Shown here one piece after another: positions 53,661 through 63,882 of a stretch of DNA of 64,000 bases. The DNA lies in the NCBI GenBank assembly GCA_036925085.1, contig JAUPFP010000018.1, positions 3,718,385 to 3,782,384 of the forward strand. Reading direction: 5' to 3'. Made by a program: the position numbers and the translations under genes. Below the pieces are notes generated by a model. It was not told the DNA's origin. It saw nothing but the letters and a program-made list of their open reading frames with translations, and did not search any database. The stretch comes from Brachycybe producta (lineage: Eukaryota > Arthropoda > Diplopoda > Playtdesmida > Andrognathidae). Numbering within the stretch: position 1 is the stretch's first letter; every line of letters begins with the position of its first letter.

Positions 53661-55254
53661 CAGTGCGTTTCATATATATAGACGCACCCCAAAAATGTGT
53701 TATATCTCGAGTCAAACTTGATGGATTCGCCTGAAATTTTCACCATAAATAGATCATCTTTTATTACAAACTATCTGTTAAATAGAATTTTTTTTCTTAA
53801 AAAGGTAAAAATTAAAAAAATTAAAAACTGGAAAATGGCCGTTTCATAATTATAGACGCACTAATGAACTTTTCATTTTAATTAAGTATTGTGACAAAAT
53901 AACATTCGGAACCCAACAGTAACATTAAAATTTATAAGGTATATGACTGTCCTGATGTTTTAGAACTTAAAACATTGTTTTCTACATACTTTAAACTAGA
54001 TTTATAAACACAAATACAGAAATTCTGTCCCGAAGCAGCTAAAATGGCACTTTTCAACCTTTATATTGCAGCATATTCATGGCAATATGCTTAATAATCA
54101 CGTAGGATGATGTCCCAAAAGTTTTCTACAAGATTTAAGTCCGGGGGACACGCCGGCCATTTGAGAGTGGTGATATTTTGGTTCCGTAACCATTCCTTTA
54201 TTAGGTTATTGGAGAAAACTGGGGAATTTTCTTGCTGGAATACTAAGCTAATGCTATGAAATTGATGTTTTATGGCAGGACATACTCTCGTAACAATGTC
54301 TGAAAATCGCTGATATTTGTTTTGGTTGAAATAAAGGCAAAATTCCTCATTCCAAAGGTGCTAAACACTTCGCATATTGTCAGGCTTCCACCACCATTGG
54401 AAAAAATTCATCCAAGATGATTCTGATGGTTTTTATTATTTTCTTCATATTAGGAGGAGGTGAGGAGAAAACCACAATATTTTTCTAAACACAATTTTGG
54501 CAGTGGGGGAGCCTAATAATATGGGGAAGATTTAGTGCCTTTGGTACGAGCAGCTTAGTTTTTGAAAAGCAGGCTCAGCCTTTATTTCAACCAAAAGAAA
54601 TATCAGCGATTATCAGACATTGTTACGAGAGTATGTACTGCCATGAAACATCAATTCCATAGCATTAGCTTAGTATTCCAGCAAGAAAATGCCCCAATTT
54701 CCTCCAATAACCTAATGAAGGAATGGTTACGGAACCAAAATATCGCAACCCTCGAATGGCCGGCGTGTCCCCCGGACTTAAATCTTGTAGAAAACTTTTA
54801 GGACATCATTGTACGTGATTATTAAGTAGATTGCCGTGATCATACTACAATATCAAAGCTGAAAAGTGCCATTTTAGCTGCTTCGTGATAGAATTTCTGT
54901 AAATATGTTTATAAATCTAGTTTAAATTATGTAGAAAACAATGTTTTAAGTTCTAAAACATCAGGACAGTCATATACCTTATAAATTTTAATGTTACTAT
55001 TGTGTTCTGAATGTTATTTTGTCACAATACTTAATTAAAATGAAAAGTTCATTAGTGCGTCTATAATTATGAAACGGCCATTTTCCAGTTTTTAATTTTT
55101 TTAATTTTTACCTTTTTAAGAAAAAAATTCTCTTTAACAGAAAGTTTGTAATAAAAGATGATCTGTTTATGGTGAAAATTTCAGGCGAATCCATTAAGTT
55201 TAACTCGAGATATAACCCATTTTTGAGGTGCGTCTATATATATGAAACGCACTG
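53661..55254. mobile_element. Fold-back Tc1-like element with 677-bp arms, nested in the LTR fossil
   Basis: CAGTGCGTTTCATATATATA and its complement form the tips, with TA on both sides (53659-53660 and 55255-55256). The arms 53661-54338 and 54578-55254 are near-identical inverted copies. Each holds the 3' half of a Tc1 transposase gene (NIATLEWPACPPDLNLVENF on the + strand in the right arm; the left arm encodes it on the - strand). The 239-bp spacer keeps one more transposase piece, GGSLIIWGRFSAFGTSSLVF, in + orientation. The second catalytic Asp is Glu in QQENAP. The N-terminal half and DNA-binding domain are absent, so it is non-autonomous. Confidence 0.9.
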
Positions 55255-55293
55255 TATAGTGTTCAATGTAAAACTATAGTCCGGGTCACCAGT

Positions 55294-55409
55294 TGTGGAG
55301 GTTATGATGTAGGTTGATCACAAAAGAGAAAGAGGTCCTTCTAGAAAGTTCTGGAAGGAAAATGTATAGGTCACTGTCACTGACCTGGTGATATTGTATG
55401 AACTCTACA
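55294..55409 (-). repeat. LTR of the Ty3/gypsy fossil (right copy, 5' LTR)
   Basis: It begins TGTGGAGG and ends CTCTACA in + strand terms, matching the left LTR, and is followed by GATG. It is the shorter of the two copies. Confidence 0.8.
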
Positions 55410-55488
55410 GATGCAATATCTCTTTTGACAATAGTTTTGATGCAATATCTCATTTGTTTGCTGCATTTGGCATTGTTTTTCCATCAAA

Positions 55489-55818
55489 ATGTCGGATTTT
55501 GTCACTGTTGGAAAAAGGAAACATTTAGAAATGGTAGAACATCATTATTGTGGGGGCAAAAAAAAAACTCATGAACAAATTACTTTGATACGGGATGAAA
55601 AAAATTGCCATAAACACATTCTGGTGCCTTCGCATTCTCAATCTAAAACTTTTCATTGCTCAGAGTGCACTGAATCATTTTATAATTCCAAAAATATTTT
55701 CGAACATTACAATATCTCGCATACTGACATCATAATGAAGGAGGAAACTTTGTTCTTTTCAAAACAAGATGAGTTGTTGTCATACAATATATATTCAATA
55801 AGAATCTTTATATGGTAA
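55489..55818 (+). CDS. Small ORF with one C2H2 zinc finger, 109 residues
   Basis: MSDFVTVGKRKHLEMVEHHY starts it after a clean ATG. Residues about 65-95 hold FHCSECTESFYNSKNIFEHY and then NISH, a C-x2-C-x12-H-x4-H finger. The remainder has no known domain. The last codons coincide with a roughly 28-bp direct repeat (ACAATATATA then CAATAAGAATC, near 55786 and 55844). It lies between the terminal inverted repeats 49117-49234 and 55872-55979, so it may be an accessory gene or captured exon of a DNA element. It could also be a host exon. Confidence 0.5.
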   Translation: MSDFVTVGKRKHLEMVEHHYCGGKKKTHEQITLIRDEKNCHKHILVPSHSQSKTFHCSECTESFYNSKNIFEHYNISHTDIIMKEETLFFSKQDELLSYNIYSIRIFIW

Positions 55819-55871
55819 ACGCCACTGCAGTAAGGTGGTCATCTAACGTACAATATATATACAATAAGAAT

Positions 55872-55979
55872 CCTTCAGCTGTCTGTTAACTTTACAGTAA
55901 ACTGCGTCATTGGGCAATAGATGGTACTGCTAGCGTGCATCTGCGATCGTTTTCCTATGTAAAACGATAAGACGGCAAT
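55872..55979. repeat. Right terminal inverted repeat of the 0.7-kb element
   Basis: It is complementary to 49117-49234; AGATGGTACTGCTAGCGTGC is the clearest part. Confidence 0.8.
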
Positions 55980-56664
55980 GCGCATGCTCAATGGAAATAC
56001 CACTGTAGAAAGTATCTATAGGCGGCTGTGACTGGGCTAATGCTAATGGTTTAAGCGATCCTACTGGCAAAAACATGTGACTTGACCGTAATCACTGACT
56101 GTAATCACCGGCCAGAGTTCAGACATTAACAAACACAATGATAGAACGTAATGCGTTTTAAATTTTAGTAAAAGAGTTGACTAAATACGTGACTCATTGA
56201 TTTAGGATCCGTCACACCATAGCACTACATAGTATTTCTATGTAAAATAAATTATCAAAACCCCACATATGTTGACATGATTTAGAATTGGGCTTAAATT
56301 TTAAATTGGATCAATCTTAAAATATTTGTGAAATTTTGCGAAAATCGGATCAGTCATTTTTTTTTTTTTTGCGTAATACACAAAACAGACATAAGACAGA
56401 CGGACAGAATTACAATTTTTATTTATGTACGCTAGTATTTATAAGCATTATTAATGATGTGGTGGGTTCTGTAAATATGCGGAGGCGTGACACTCTCCGG
56501 TTCAAAATATATTGGGTTTTTCCTATACGATATTGGTACACATGCTTTAACTGTAAATAACATGTGCCAACGATATTTACTAAAGGTCTCATTATTCATG
56601 TAACGTTTATATTGAACGTTTACTATACTACTTAAAAACTTCTGGAAATTTTACTGCTTAGACT
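55980..56664. other. Unassigned sequence
   Basis: No supported gene or repeat. Confidence 0.4.
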
Positions 56665-57270
56665 TAGGAGGCTACAACATCGCAACATTACTTTGAAAAA
56701 TCTCCACAAAGAGCGCTAGTATCGTTTTTCTATTGAGCCCATAGACCCGATCTTAAAGAAATAAATGTTAATTTTTAAAATACACAGTCGCGCGGCAATA
56801 TGTTTATTTTTCATATTTAAAGTTGTCCAATATTAAGTTTTCAAATTGCAATGTGCACCTGAAATATATGCTGATCGAGTGATAGAATGACAAAAAATTG
56901 CTAAGTGTGGTTATATTTTTAAATACTATTTGAAAATCGCGAATTTCTAATTCTTTATGCTAAACTCCATTGAGTACGCCCAAATAAGAAAAAAAAAAAC
57001 ATCCATTAAAATGCTCGTAAAAATAATTAAAAAAAAAAAAAACAGAAAAAAAATCAGAACGTGCACCATTGTGTTGGCTTCACTGTGGTTTAATTGTTTT
57101 TTTTTAAATTATTTTTAGGTATTTTTACGAGCATTTTAATGGATGTTTTTTTTGCTTATGAGCGCGTACTAAATGGAGTTAAACGTAAAAGTTAGAAATT
57201 CGCGATTTTGAAATAGTTTTTAAAAATAGAACCGCACTTACCAATTTTTTTATCATTCTATCACTCGATA
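56665..57270. mobile_element. Family A element, copy A11, right end lost
   Basis: It starts TAGGAGGCTACAACATCGC and runs through the centre into the right arm up to ATCACTCGATA, where another repeat begins at 57271. Confidence 0.8.
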
Positions 57271-57545
57271 GGGTCTCAAAGGTAAACTATGTTAAGCCAC
57301 TTTTTTTTTTAAAAAAACACGATTTTTTACATCTTCATACAATATAAAATTCGTGTTTTTAAACAGATTGTCAAGTTTTATCAGTGGCGAACAGTTTTAT
57401 GTCCACAGTTTTACACATTGGCTGCTATATGGTTTTATACCATGTTAAGTCCTATTCCTTCAATGAAGAGGAAAACTTTCAAATGACTCTTCATGTAAAA
57501 TATAGGTTTGGTGACTTAACCTAGTTTACCTCTGAGGCTCTTAAA
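57271..57545. mobile_element. Short inverted-repeat element inserted in A11 (family O)
   Basis: GGTCTCAAAGGTAAACTATG pairs with TAGTTTACCTCTGAGGCTC. GTTAAGCCA and GGTGACTTAAC extend the pairing. The rest of A11 does not resume after it. Confidence 0.65.
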
Positions 57546-58621
57546 TAGATTACTATTGCTATTTATATCAATGTGGCCCTATAATGATTTCCACCAGTCA
57601 TTTGGGGATACTTCCTCAAGCATATCTTCCCAAAAATAATGCATTAACAAAAGGATTACCACCCGACTTTATTTTTATAAACATAAAGAAAAATGCTGGG
57701 AACTGTTTTCTTTTTATTGTATAATTTTAATGTTTAAATAAATATGAATATTTTTTTAAAAAAAATCATTTGATTTATTTAAAAAAATCAATTGATTTAA
57801 ATCATGATTTAAATCAATGTGATTTAAATCACTGCCACCCTCAACCCACCAAATAGATGGCTTATTTCTTTATATTTATGACTAAACGTATCAATTTTTG
57901 ATACTAATTTCTTAACAGTATTGTTTTTTTTTCCTCTAAAATTTAAATATGGACATTTGTAATTTTATATTTTACGTATTTTTTTAATATTTCTTTTGTC
58001 TTGGGGGCTCCAGCCCCCGGAGCCCCCCTGGATCCACCACTGGATCAAATCAACAATGTGTCCACATTTCTGATTTTCATTTTGTAAGTTGTACATGTAA
58101 ACAGCTCTTAGAAACATAGAATTTAACTTTTTTTTCAAAGCTATTTGCATTCTTTTTATTTCGTTTTTTCTAAGTTGTTAGCAACTTTATTCCAAAATAT
58201 AATTTAGCAAATGTCATTTCATAATAAAATAAACTGTAATTCACTTGTTCATCTGTAGTTTGTGTTAACTTCTTTTTCAAAAATATACATTATATATTGT
58301 ACTCAATGTATTTAAAGAGCATATCTTTTAAAATACACTATTTGTGATGAAACTGATAAATGTATGTAATCATTAAAATTATTACATACATTTACACACT
58401 TCTACTTCTACTTCTTACTTTACCTACTTCTGGTCTAGACAAATTCCAATCATTTATTCAAAATTGTATAACCACTTTTCTACAAGTTTTCTATGATTCC
58501 ACTTTACGAGTGTCAAACATGAATTTTAAGTTTTCCGTTTTCAAGTAAACAGAAACGTTTTGAACCACCTTGTAGAGGTAGAACAGGGTTGTTCAAAATG
58601 TATTCAGAAAATAGTTTACTT
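57546..58621. other. AT-rich sequence with hAT-type end fragments
   Basis: TCAATGTGATTTAAATCACT at about 57816 and GGAGCCCCCCTGGATCCACC at about 58020 resemble hAT terminal sequences common in animals. They are unpaired fragments here. Confidence 0.5.
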
Positions 58622-59364
58622 TTAAGAGCTACATCGCAAAATTACTTCGAAAAATCTCCACAAAGAATGCTAGCATTGTGTTTATGTTAAGCCCATAAAC
58701 CTGATGTTAAAAAAACCACTGATTTTTAAAATACACAGTGGCGTCAATATGTTTATTTTTTATATTGAAAGTTGTCCAATTGTGTTTGTTCTAAGTGCAA
58801 TTTGCACTTTAAATATAAGTTTATCTAGTGATAGATCGTCAAAAAATTGGAAAATAAGCTTCTATTTTTAAAAAAAAATATTTCAAAATCGCAAATTTCT
58901 AACTTTTATGAGTAATAAAAATCATCCATTAAAATGTTGGTAAAATACCTAAAAATAATTTTTAAAAAACCACAAGTAAACCACAGTGAAGCAACACACT
59001 GGTGCACGTGCTGATTTTTTTCTGGTTTATTCAAATTAGTTTTAGGTATTTGTACCAGTGCATACTCAATGGGCATGAGAGTTAAAAATTCGCAATTTTA
59101 AAATATTTTTTATAAAATAGAAGCACACATTTACCAATTTTTTGACATTCTATCACTAGATGAACATATATATAAAGTGCGCATTGCACTTCGAACCATC
59201 AAAATTGGACAACTTTAAATATAAAAAATAAACATTGCCACCATGCACTGTGTGTTTTAAAAATTAACGTTTTTTTAACATTGGGTCTATGGGCTCAATA
59301 TAAACACGATGCTAGCGCTCTTTTTGGAAATTTTTCGAAGTAATTTTGTAATTTAGCCTGTTAA
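58622..59364. mobile_element. Family A palindromic element, diverged copy A12
   Basis: TTTAAGAGCTACATCGC and TTTAGCCTGTTAA mark the ends; it is more diverged than A2 or A5, hence probably older. Confidence 0.8.
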
Positions 59365-59374
59365 ATGTTGCTAA

Positions 59375-59690
59375 ATCGCATCTTCTAGAAGAAAAATGGC
59401 CTCATCTAGGAAATGTGGCTAAATGGCACCTTCTGAGTGAAAAAGGGCTCCACCTATGAGGTGTGGCCAAATGGCACCTTCTAGGTGAAAAAAGGCCACA
59501 TACAAAATGTGGCCAAATGGCACCCTGATGGAGCTGTTAGTCACCTAGAAGAACAGGGTGCCAAAAGGCACCCACTGAAAAAAGTGCCAAACTGCACCCT
59601 ATAAGGCACCATATATGGGACATGGTTTTGCACCCCAAAAAGTGCCAGTTGGCATCATCTGTCTCCCTTAAGGAAGACATTGAAGTTACT
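59375..59690. repeat. Degenerate tandem repeat, unit about 60 bp
   Basis: The phrase AAATGGCACCTTCTAGGTGA and variants recur at about 59380, 59431, 59467 and 59513, then shorten to GTGCCAAACTGCACCC forms. Confidence 0.75.
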
Positions 59691-59887
59691 GAACTAGAAA
59701 ACAAAATTATGAATGAACTAGAATTATCATAATCATTAAAATTTTAATGGTTATAAACATTTGGTCTTATACATGTATAATAATATTAGCCTACATTGTT
59801 ATATTGATGATAGATTACTTTCAATAGTTTTAAACTGTAAGCATGTGATATCAGAATAGTAGGCCTATGTAATATTATTTAATTGTA

Positions 59888-60613
59888 CACCGTGATTCAG
59901 GAAATCTGGCACCCTTTTTAAACATTTAATAACTCGGTCAAAAATCATCCGATTATTATGAAATTTGGCACAACTGTAGATGAGAATGCCTTCTTTTAGA
60001 ATTTAAATAAGCGTGCCTTTTTGGTCTACAGAGGGCGCTGTAGCACAGTGGCGCGATTACAAATTGATTTGTCTGCTAGCTTGAAAATGCCATTCACTGA
60101 AGAAGACAAAATTGCCATCAAATTTCTTCGTGAAAACAAAAATTATGGTGCTAAAGAAATTCTTAAAGAATTTCCAAACGAAGGATGGAGCACCTGCTCA
60201 CACTGCCAAGGATACAGTTGCGTTTCTCACCCAGGAAACACCCGAATTCATCGAACCGACTTTGTGGCCACCCAATAGTCCCGACCTCAACCCCTGGGAC
60301 TATGGCATTTGGGGCATCATGCAAGAAAAGGTTTACCGAAGCAAAATAACAACATTGATGAGCTGAAAAATCGGATAATGCAGGCTTGGAGTGAGCTAGA
60401 CCAAAGCATCATAACCGCTGCAGTCCAAAAGTGGCAGATCCGACTAAACGCGTGTGTTGCAGCTGGCGGTGGACATTTTGAACACAAATTGAAATAGGCA
60501 AAATGTTAGTTAACATTTCATCTACAATTGTGCCAAATTTCATAATAATCGGATGATTTTTGACCGAGTTATTAAATTTTTAAAAAGGGTGCCAGATTCA
60601 CTGACTCACGGTG
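59888..60613 (+). mobile_element. Mariner/Tc1-like element, internally deleted, with about 110-bp TIRs
   Basis: CACCGTGATTCAGGAAATCT and its inverted partner end at TA on both sides. The inverted repeats run through CCGATTATTATGAAATTTGG. From ATG 60087 it encodes MPFTEEDKIAIKFLRENKNY and KEILKEFPNEGW, the N-terminal helix-turn-helix start. It then jumps, with a change of frame near 60190, to GAPAHTAKDTVAFLTQETPE, WPPNSPDLNPWDYGIWG and a C-terminal segment ending at 60497. The middle of the transposase, with the first catalytic Asp, is missing. The last catalytic residue is Asp (NPWDYG), so this is a DDxD subgroup. Confidence 0.9.
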
Positions 60614-60719
60614 TATATGTGATAGAAATCTGAACAGTCCAGAATAATCTGCGGCCGTGGCAGCATCCTCTAGAGCATGCTGCAGGAGGAGGAGCAGCAG
60701 CAGCAATCTCCTCCGAGTG

Positions 60720-60925
60720 ACAGGCATTTAGAAATCGGGGAAAACACAAGTTGCCTCCGCCCTTTTTATGACTACCGGGAACTTTTAATTGGTTTGTTGT
60801 GTGGTTCGACGTTGAAAAGGGCAGAGCATGGGACATCAGACTACATAACCAACCAATTAGAAGTTGCCAGTTGGCATAAAAAGGGCGGAGCTAACTTGTG
60901 TTTTCCTGGAGTTCTAAATGCCTGT
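60720..60925. mobile_element. Family B MITE, copy B6
   Basis: ACAGGCATTTAGAAATCGGG pairs with GGAGTTCTAAATGCCTGT. The flanks CCTCCGAGTG and CCTCTGAGTG are nearly identical, so a 9-10-bp target duplication is likely. Confidence 0.85.
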
Positions 60926-61075
60926 CCTCTGAGTGTGTGGCAGGCAGTTTTTTTTACCTATTTTAAACAATGTCGGTAAACCGCCTTTAATCTAGGGCTG
61001 TGGAGTCGGAGTCGGTGGAGTCGTTCATTTTTGGTAGGAGTCGAATTACAAATTTCAAATTACAGGAGTAGTCGG

Positions 61076-62371
61076 CAGTGCCGGCCGTTGGGGGTGGTGA
61101 GGTCGTGCACCGCACGAGGGCGCCAAACAAGTTTTGGGGAGCCAAAATTCTTTTATATTATGTTTATTGGGTCGAAACATAATCCCCATGTGAACAGAAC
61201 AACTCGACCATTGTCCTGGTCTACAATGTCAGAAAATAGACTTTCCAGTTTAGGAACTCTATATCCATTGAAAATGAAATCAACCGAAAATCTTGACTTT
61301 TCTGCTATAATTAAAAATTTCACTTAGTTTTAAAATTTTCTTTGTGATCTTTTCACTATAGTTTGTCATTTTTGAATCTAAAAATAATATGGCTTTCTCT
61401 GTAGACATAATCGATGTGTTTTTGACCTCCATTGCTCTTTAGAGATATAGGATCATGCAAGAAAAGGGGCAAAAAAGGATGTCTGTATGTCCGTATGTCC
61501 GGAACCCCGAGTTTGTGGGCGAACAACTCAAGAACAAAGTGGTTCAATATGATGCTCCTGACAAATAATCAGAAAATTTTATCCAGGGGTTATTTTTTTG
61601 TGAATTTTTTTATAAACAAATTTTGAGTTTTTGGTCATAATATTTTGTGGGTCGAACAACTCGAAAACGGGTTCACCTACAAGAAAATGTCATCAGACCT
61701 AAAATGATGTACACATTCTGACGATGAAACTGGAAAAAAAAAATTGAAGTTTTAGAGCGATTTGATATATAAAATATCGATTTTTCAAAATCGTAATTTT
61801 TTTAAAAAAAAGCGAGATTCTTTCTCTTTCCAGTTGTAGCATTCGAAAGTTGGACTATTCCTATTATTTAGAAGGGGTGTCCATCTCCTGTTGTTATTTT
61901 TGTTTATTAAAATACATGTGACGTATTCTCATTTTAAAAATTACAAATGAATGACACATGCACATCACATGTAACTATGTCATGTATGTAAGTACATATG
62001 GGTGTGTTTATCTAAATACACATACACGCACGTATGTGCATTCACATGCATGCACGTGTACACGTGCATACATGTGTACATGTGCGTACACATGTGCACA
62101 AGTGTGTACACGTGCATACACATGCCTGCATATATGCGCACACATGCGCATATGTATGTACATGTGCATACGCATGTAACAATGAAAGAAAGTTGGTTAT
62201 TTGATATATGAAAGCAATAGAGGTCTATAGGGTTCCTTGAATCCCTTGTTTGTACTAATGATGATGCAAATATTTTCATTCTCTCATTTTGAATGCCCCA
62301 TTCAAAATGAGAGAATGAAAATATTTGAAAAAATCTGCCCCAGGGCGCCAAGGAGGCTAAGGCCGGCACTG
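61076..62371. mobile_element. hAT-like element with CAGTGCCGGCC ends (family Q)
   Basis: CAGTGCCGGCC at the left pairs with GGCCGGCACTG at the right, and CGAGGGCGCCA with GGGCGCCAAGG. No transposase could be read; short frames inside are unsupported. A long alternating purine-pyrimidine tract lies within it. No clear 8-bp duplication. Confidence 0.65.
61957..62180. repeat. Alternating purine-pyrimidine tract (ACATGTGC-type)
   Basis: About 220 bp made almost only of alternating purines and pyrimidines (CACATGCATGCACGTGTACA and similar). It is a candidate Z-DNA former. The Cys/Thr/His-rich open frames are by-products. Confidence 0.85.
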
Positions 62372-62436
62372 GGAGTTGAAGTCGAACGATTATGTATATG
62401 CCCTACTTCAATCAGTGATGCATGCAGGAAGTGTTA

Positions 62437-62665
62437 GAAAGAAATGAAAGAAAGTTGGGAAGGGGGAGAGAAAACACTTTTTTTCTCTTTGAAAGTAAAT
62501 TAGGCTATAGGTTAGATTAGGTTCGGTTCGGTTCGGTTCGGTTAGGTTACCGAACCCAACCTAACCTAACCAGACCTAATCTAACCTAACCAAATTTACT
62601 TTCAAAAATAGAAAAAAAGTGTTTTCCCTTAGCCCTCCCATCTTTCTTTCGTTTCTTCCTAACAC
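62437..62665. repeat. Long inverted repeat with TTAGG-like centre
   Basis: GAAAGAAAGTTGGGAAGGGG pairs with CCTCCCATCTTTCTTTC, and TTTGAAAGTAAATTAGGC with AAATTTACTTTCAAA. The centre is GGTTCGGTTCGGTTAGGTTA followed by CCTAACCTAACC. Confidence 0.85.
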
Positions 62666-62679
62666 TTCTGTGTTAAAAT

Positions 62680-62990
62680 AGGGACTGGCTCACTACAGCT
62701 ATGTATACTATGTATACAGCTGTAATGACCTTTGGTATACCAAAGGTCATTACAGCTATCAAAAATATAGGCCTTTTTATTTATGAATACGGTCACTACA
62801 GCTACTTGAGACATTAAGTTTAGTTTAGGTTAGATTCATGTTTCATTAGGTAAGCTTCGGTTAGGTTTCATTCGGTAAGGTTCGGATATATGGACCATTC
62901 ATCAAAAGGGTCACTACACCTACCAAAAAATATAGGGACAAAATATAGACTTTCTTTTCATCACTTTCTCGTCACTACAGCTACCAAAAA
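62680..62990. repeat. Local repeats of TCACTACAGCTA with short palindromes
   Basis: GGTCACTACAGCTAC-type words recur about five times. ACCTTTGGTATACCAAAGGT at about 62730 is a perfect palindrome. Confidence 0.7.
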
Positions 62991-63013
62991 AATGTAAACC
63001 TTTCTCGCTAACC

Positions 63014-63874
63014 CAGTGGCGTAGCTAGGCTTGGTTGCACCCCCCCCCCCGCCGCGTAAAACTTTGCGCCCCCCCCCCCCCGGGCTGCTTAAAACGTTGC
63101 GCTCCCTTTAAGTCCCCCTCCACTTAGCCTCATACTGGGGGAGGTGCTATTTTGATGAACGGCGGATCAATAAGAACAGTCGGAAGGTTAGGTTTAGTAA
63201 AATGAAGCTTGTTGCAGGGGGCCTGGGGGCGCAGCCCCCCATTTTTTTAGCGTTATTAAATCAAATTTGTCCATTTTTCCGACCGTTCCTCCCATTGAAC
63301 AAATTACAGAACAGTCGGAACAATGGACTAATTTGATTTAATAATTCTTTAAAAAAAAGTCGGGATCTGCGCCCCCCAGACCCCCTGCAACAACTTAATT
63401 TTACTAAACCAAACCTTCGGACTGCTCCTACTATTTTTCCGACTGTTCGTACCGTTATTCGGACCTTTCCGCTGTTCATCAAAATAGTACCCCCCTATAA
63501 AAATTTCTAAGCACAATAAACGAAATGAAAGTCGATTTTTATTTGAAAATAACTGAATAAATTAAGCGAGTGATTCGGAATCACTTGCTTAATTTATTCA
63601 CTTATTTTTGAAAATACATCGACTTTCATTTTGTTTTTTTGCGCCCCCAAACTTCCTGAGCCCCCCCCCCCGCAGTTGCGGGTCTGGTGGGTCCCACTGC
63701 CCGCCCATCCCATGAATATTTACTAGTGCAACTATGTAGTTTTTAAAAGTAAATATTAAATGAAAGTCGATTTATTTTCGAAAATAAATCGACTTTCATT
63801 TTGTTTTTTGCGCCCCCAAACCTGCTGCGCCACCCCGCAGTTGCGGGTCCTGCGGGTGCCTAGCTACGCCAGTG
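63014..63874. mobile_element. hAT non-autonomous element N2
   Basis: Same ends and internal order as N1, flanked by the 8-bp duplication CGCTAACC (63006-63013 and 63875-63882). The two copies are close in sequence, pointing to recent activity of the family. Confidence 0.92.
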
Positions 63875-63882
63875 CGCTAACC

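Larger units (their letters stand above)
49258..55409 (-). mobile_element. Broken Ty3/gypsy LTR retrotransposon, probably CsRn1-like
   Basis: A fossil element on the - strand lies between two LTRs, flanked by the 4-bp duplication GATG (49254-49257 and 55410-55413). Parts in order: LTR 55409-55294; primer-binding site TGGTGACCCGGAC; gag-like region; protease (DTGSD); reverse transcriptase (YIDDIL); RNase H; integrase with a GPY/F-type tail; purine tract; LTR 49655-49258. The primer site fits tRNA-Trp, and the protease surroundings resemble the CsRn1 clade; both are inferences. It is broken in roughly half a dozen places or more. Only a few mismatches separate the aligned LTR parts, so it is not very old. 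A Tc1 derivative (53661-55254) lies between primer site and gag. Confidence 0.9.

Noticed and set aside
61958-62369. Cys/His/Thr-rich frames resembling metal-binding proteins
   Set aside because: They come from the alternating purine-pyrimidine tract.
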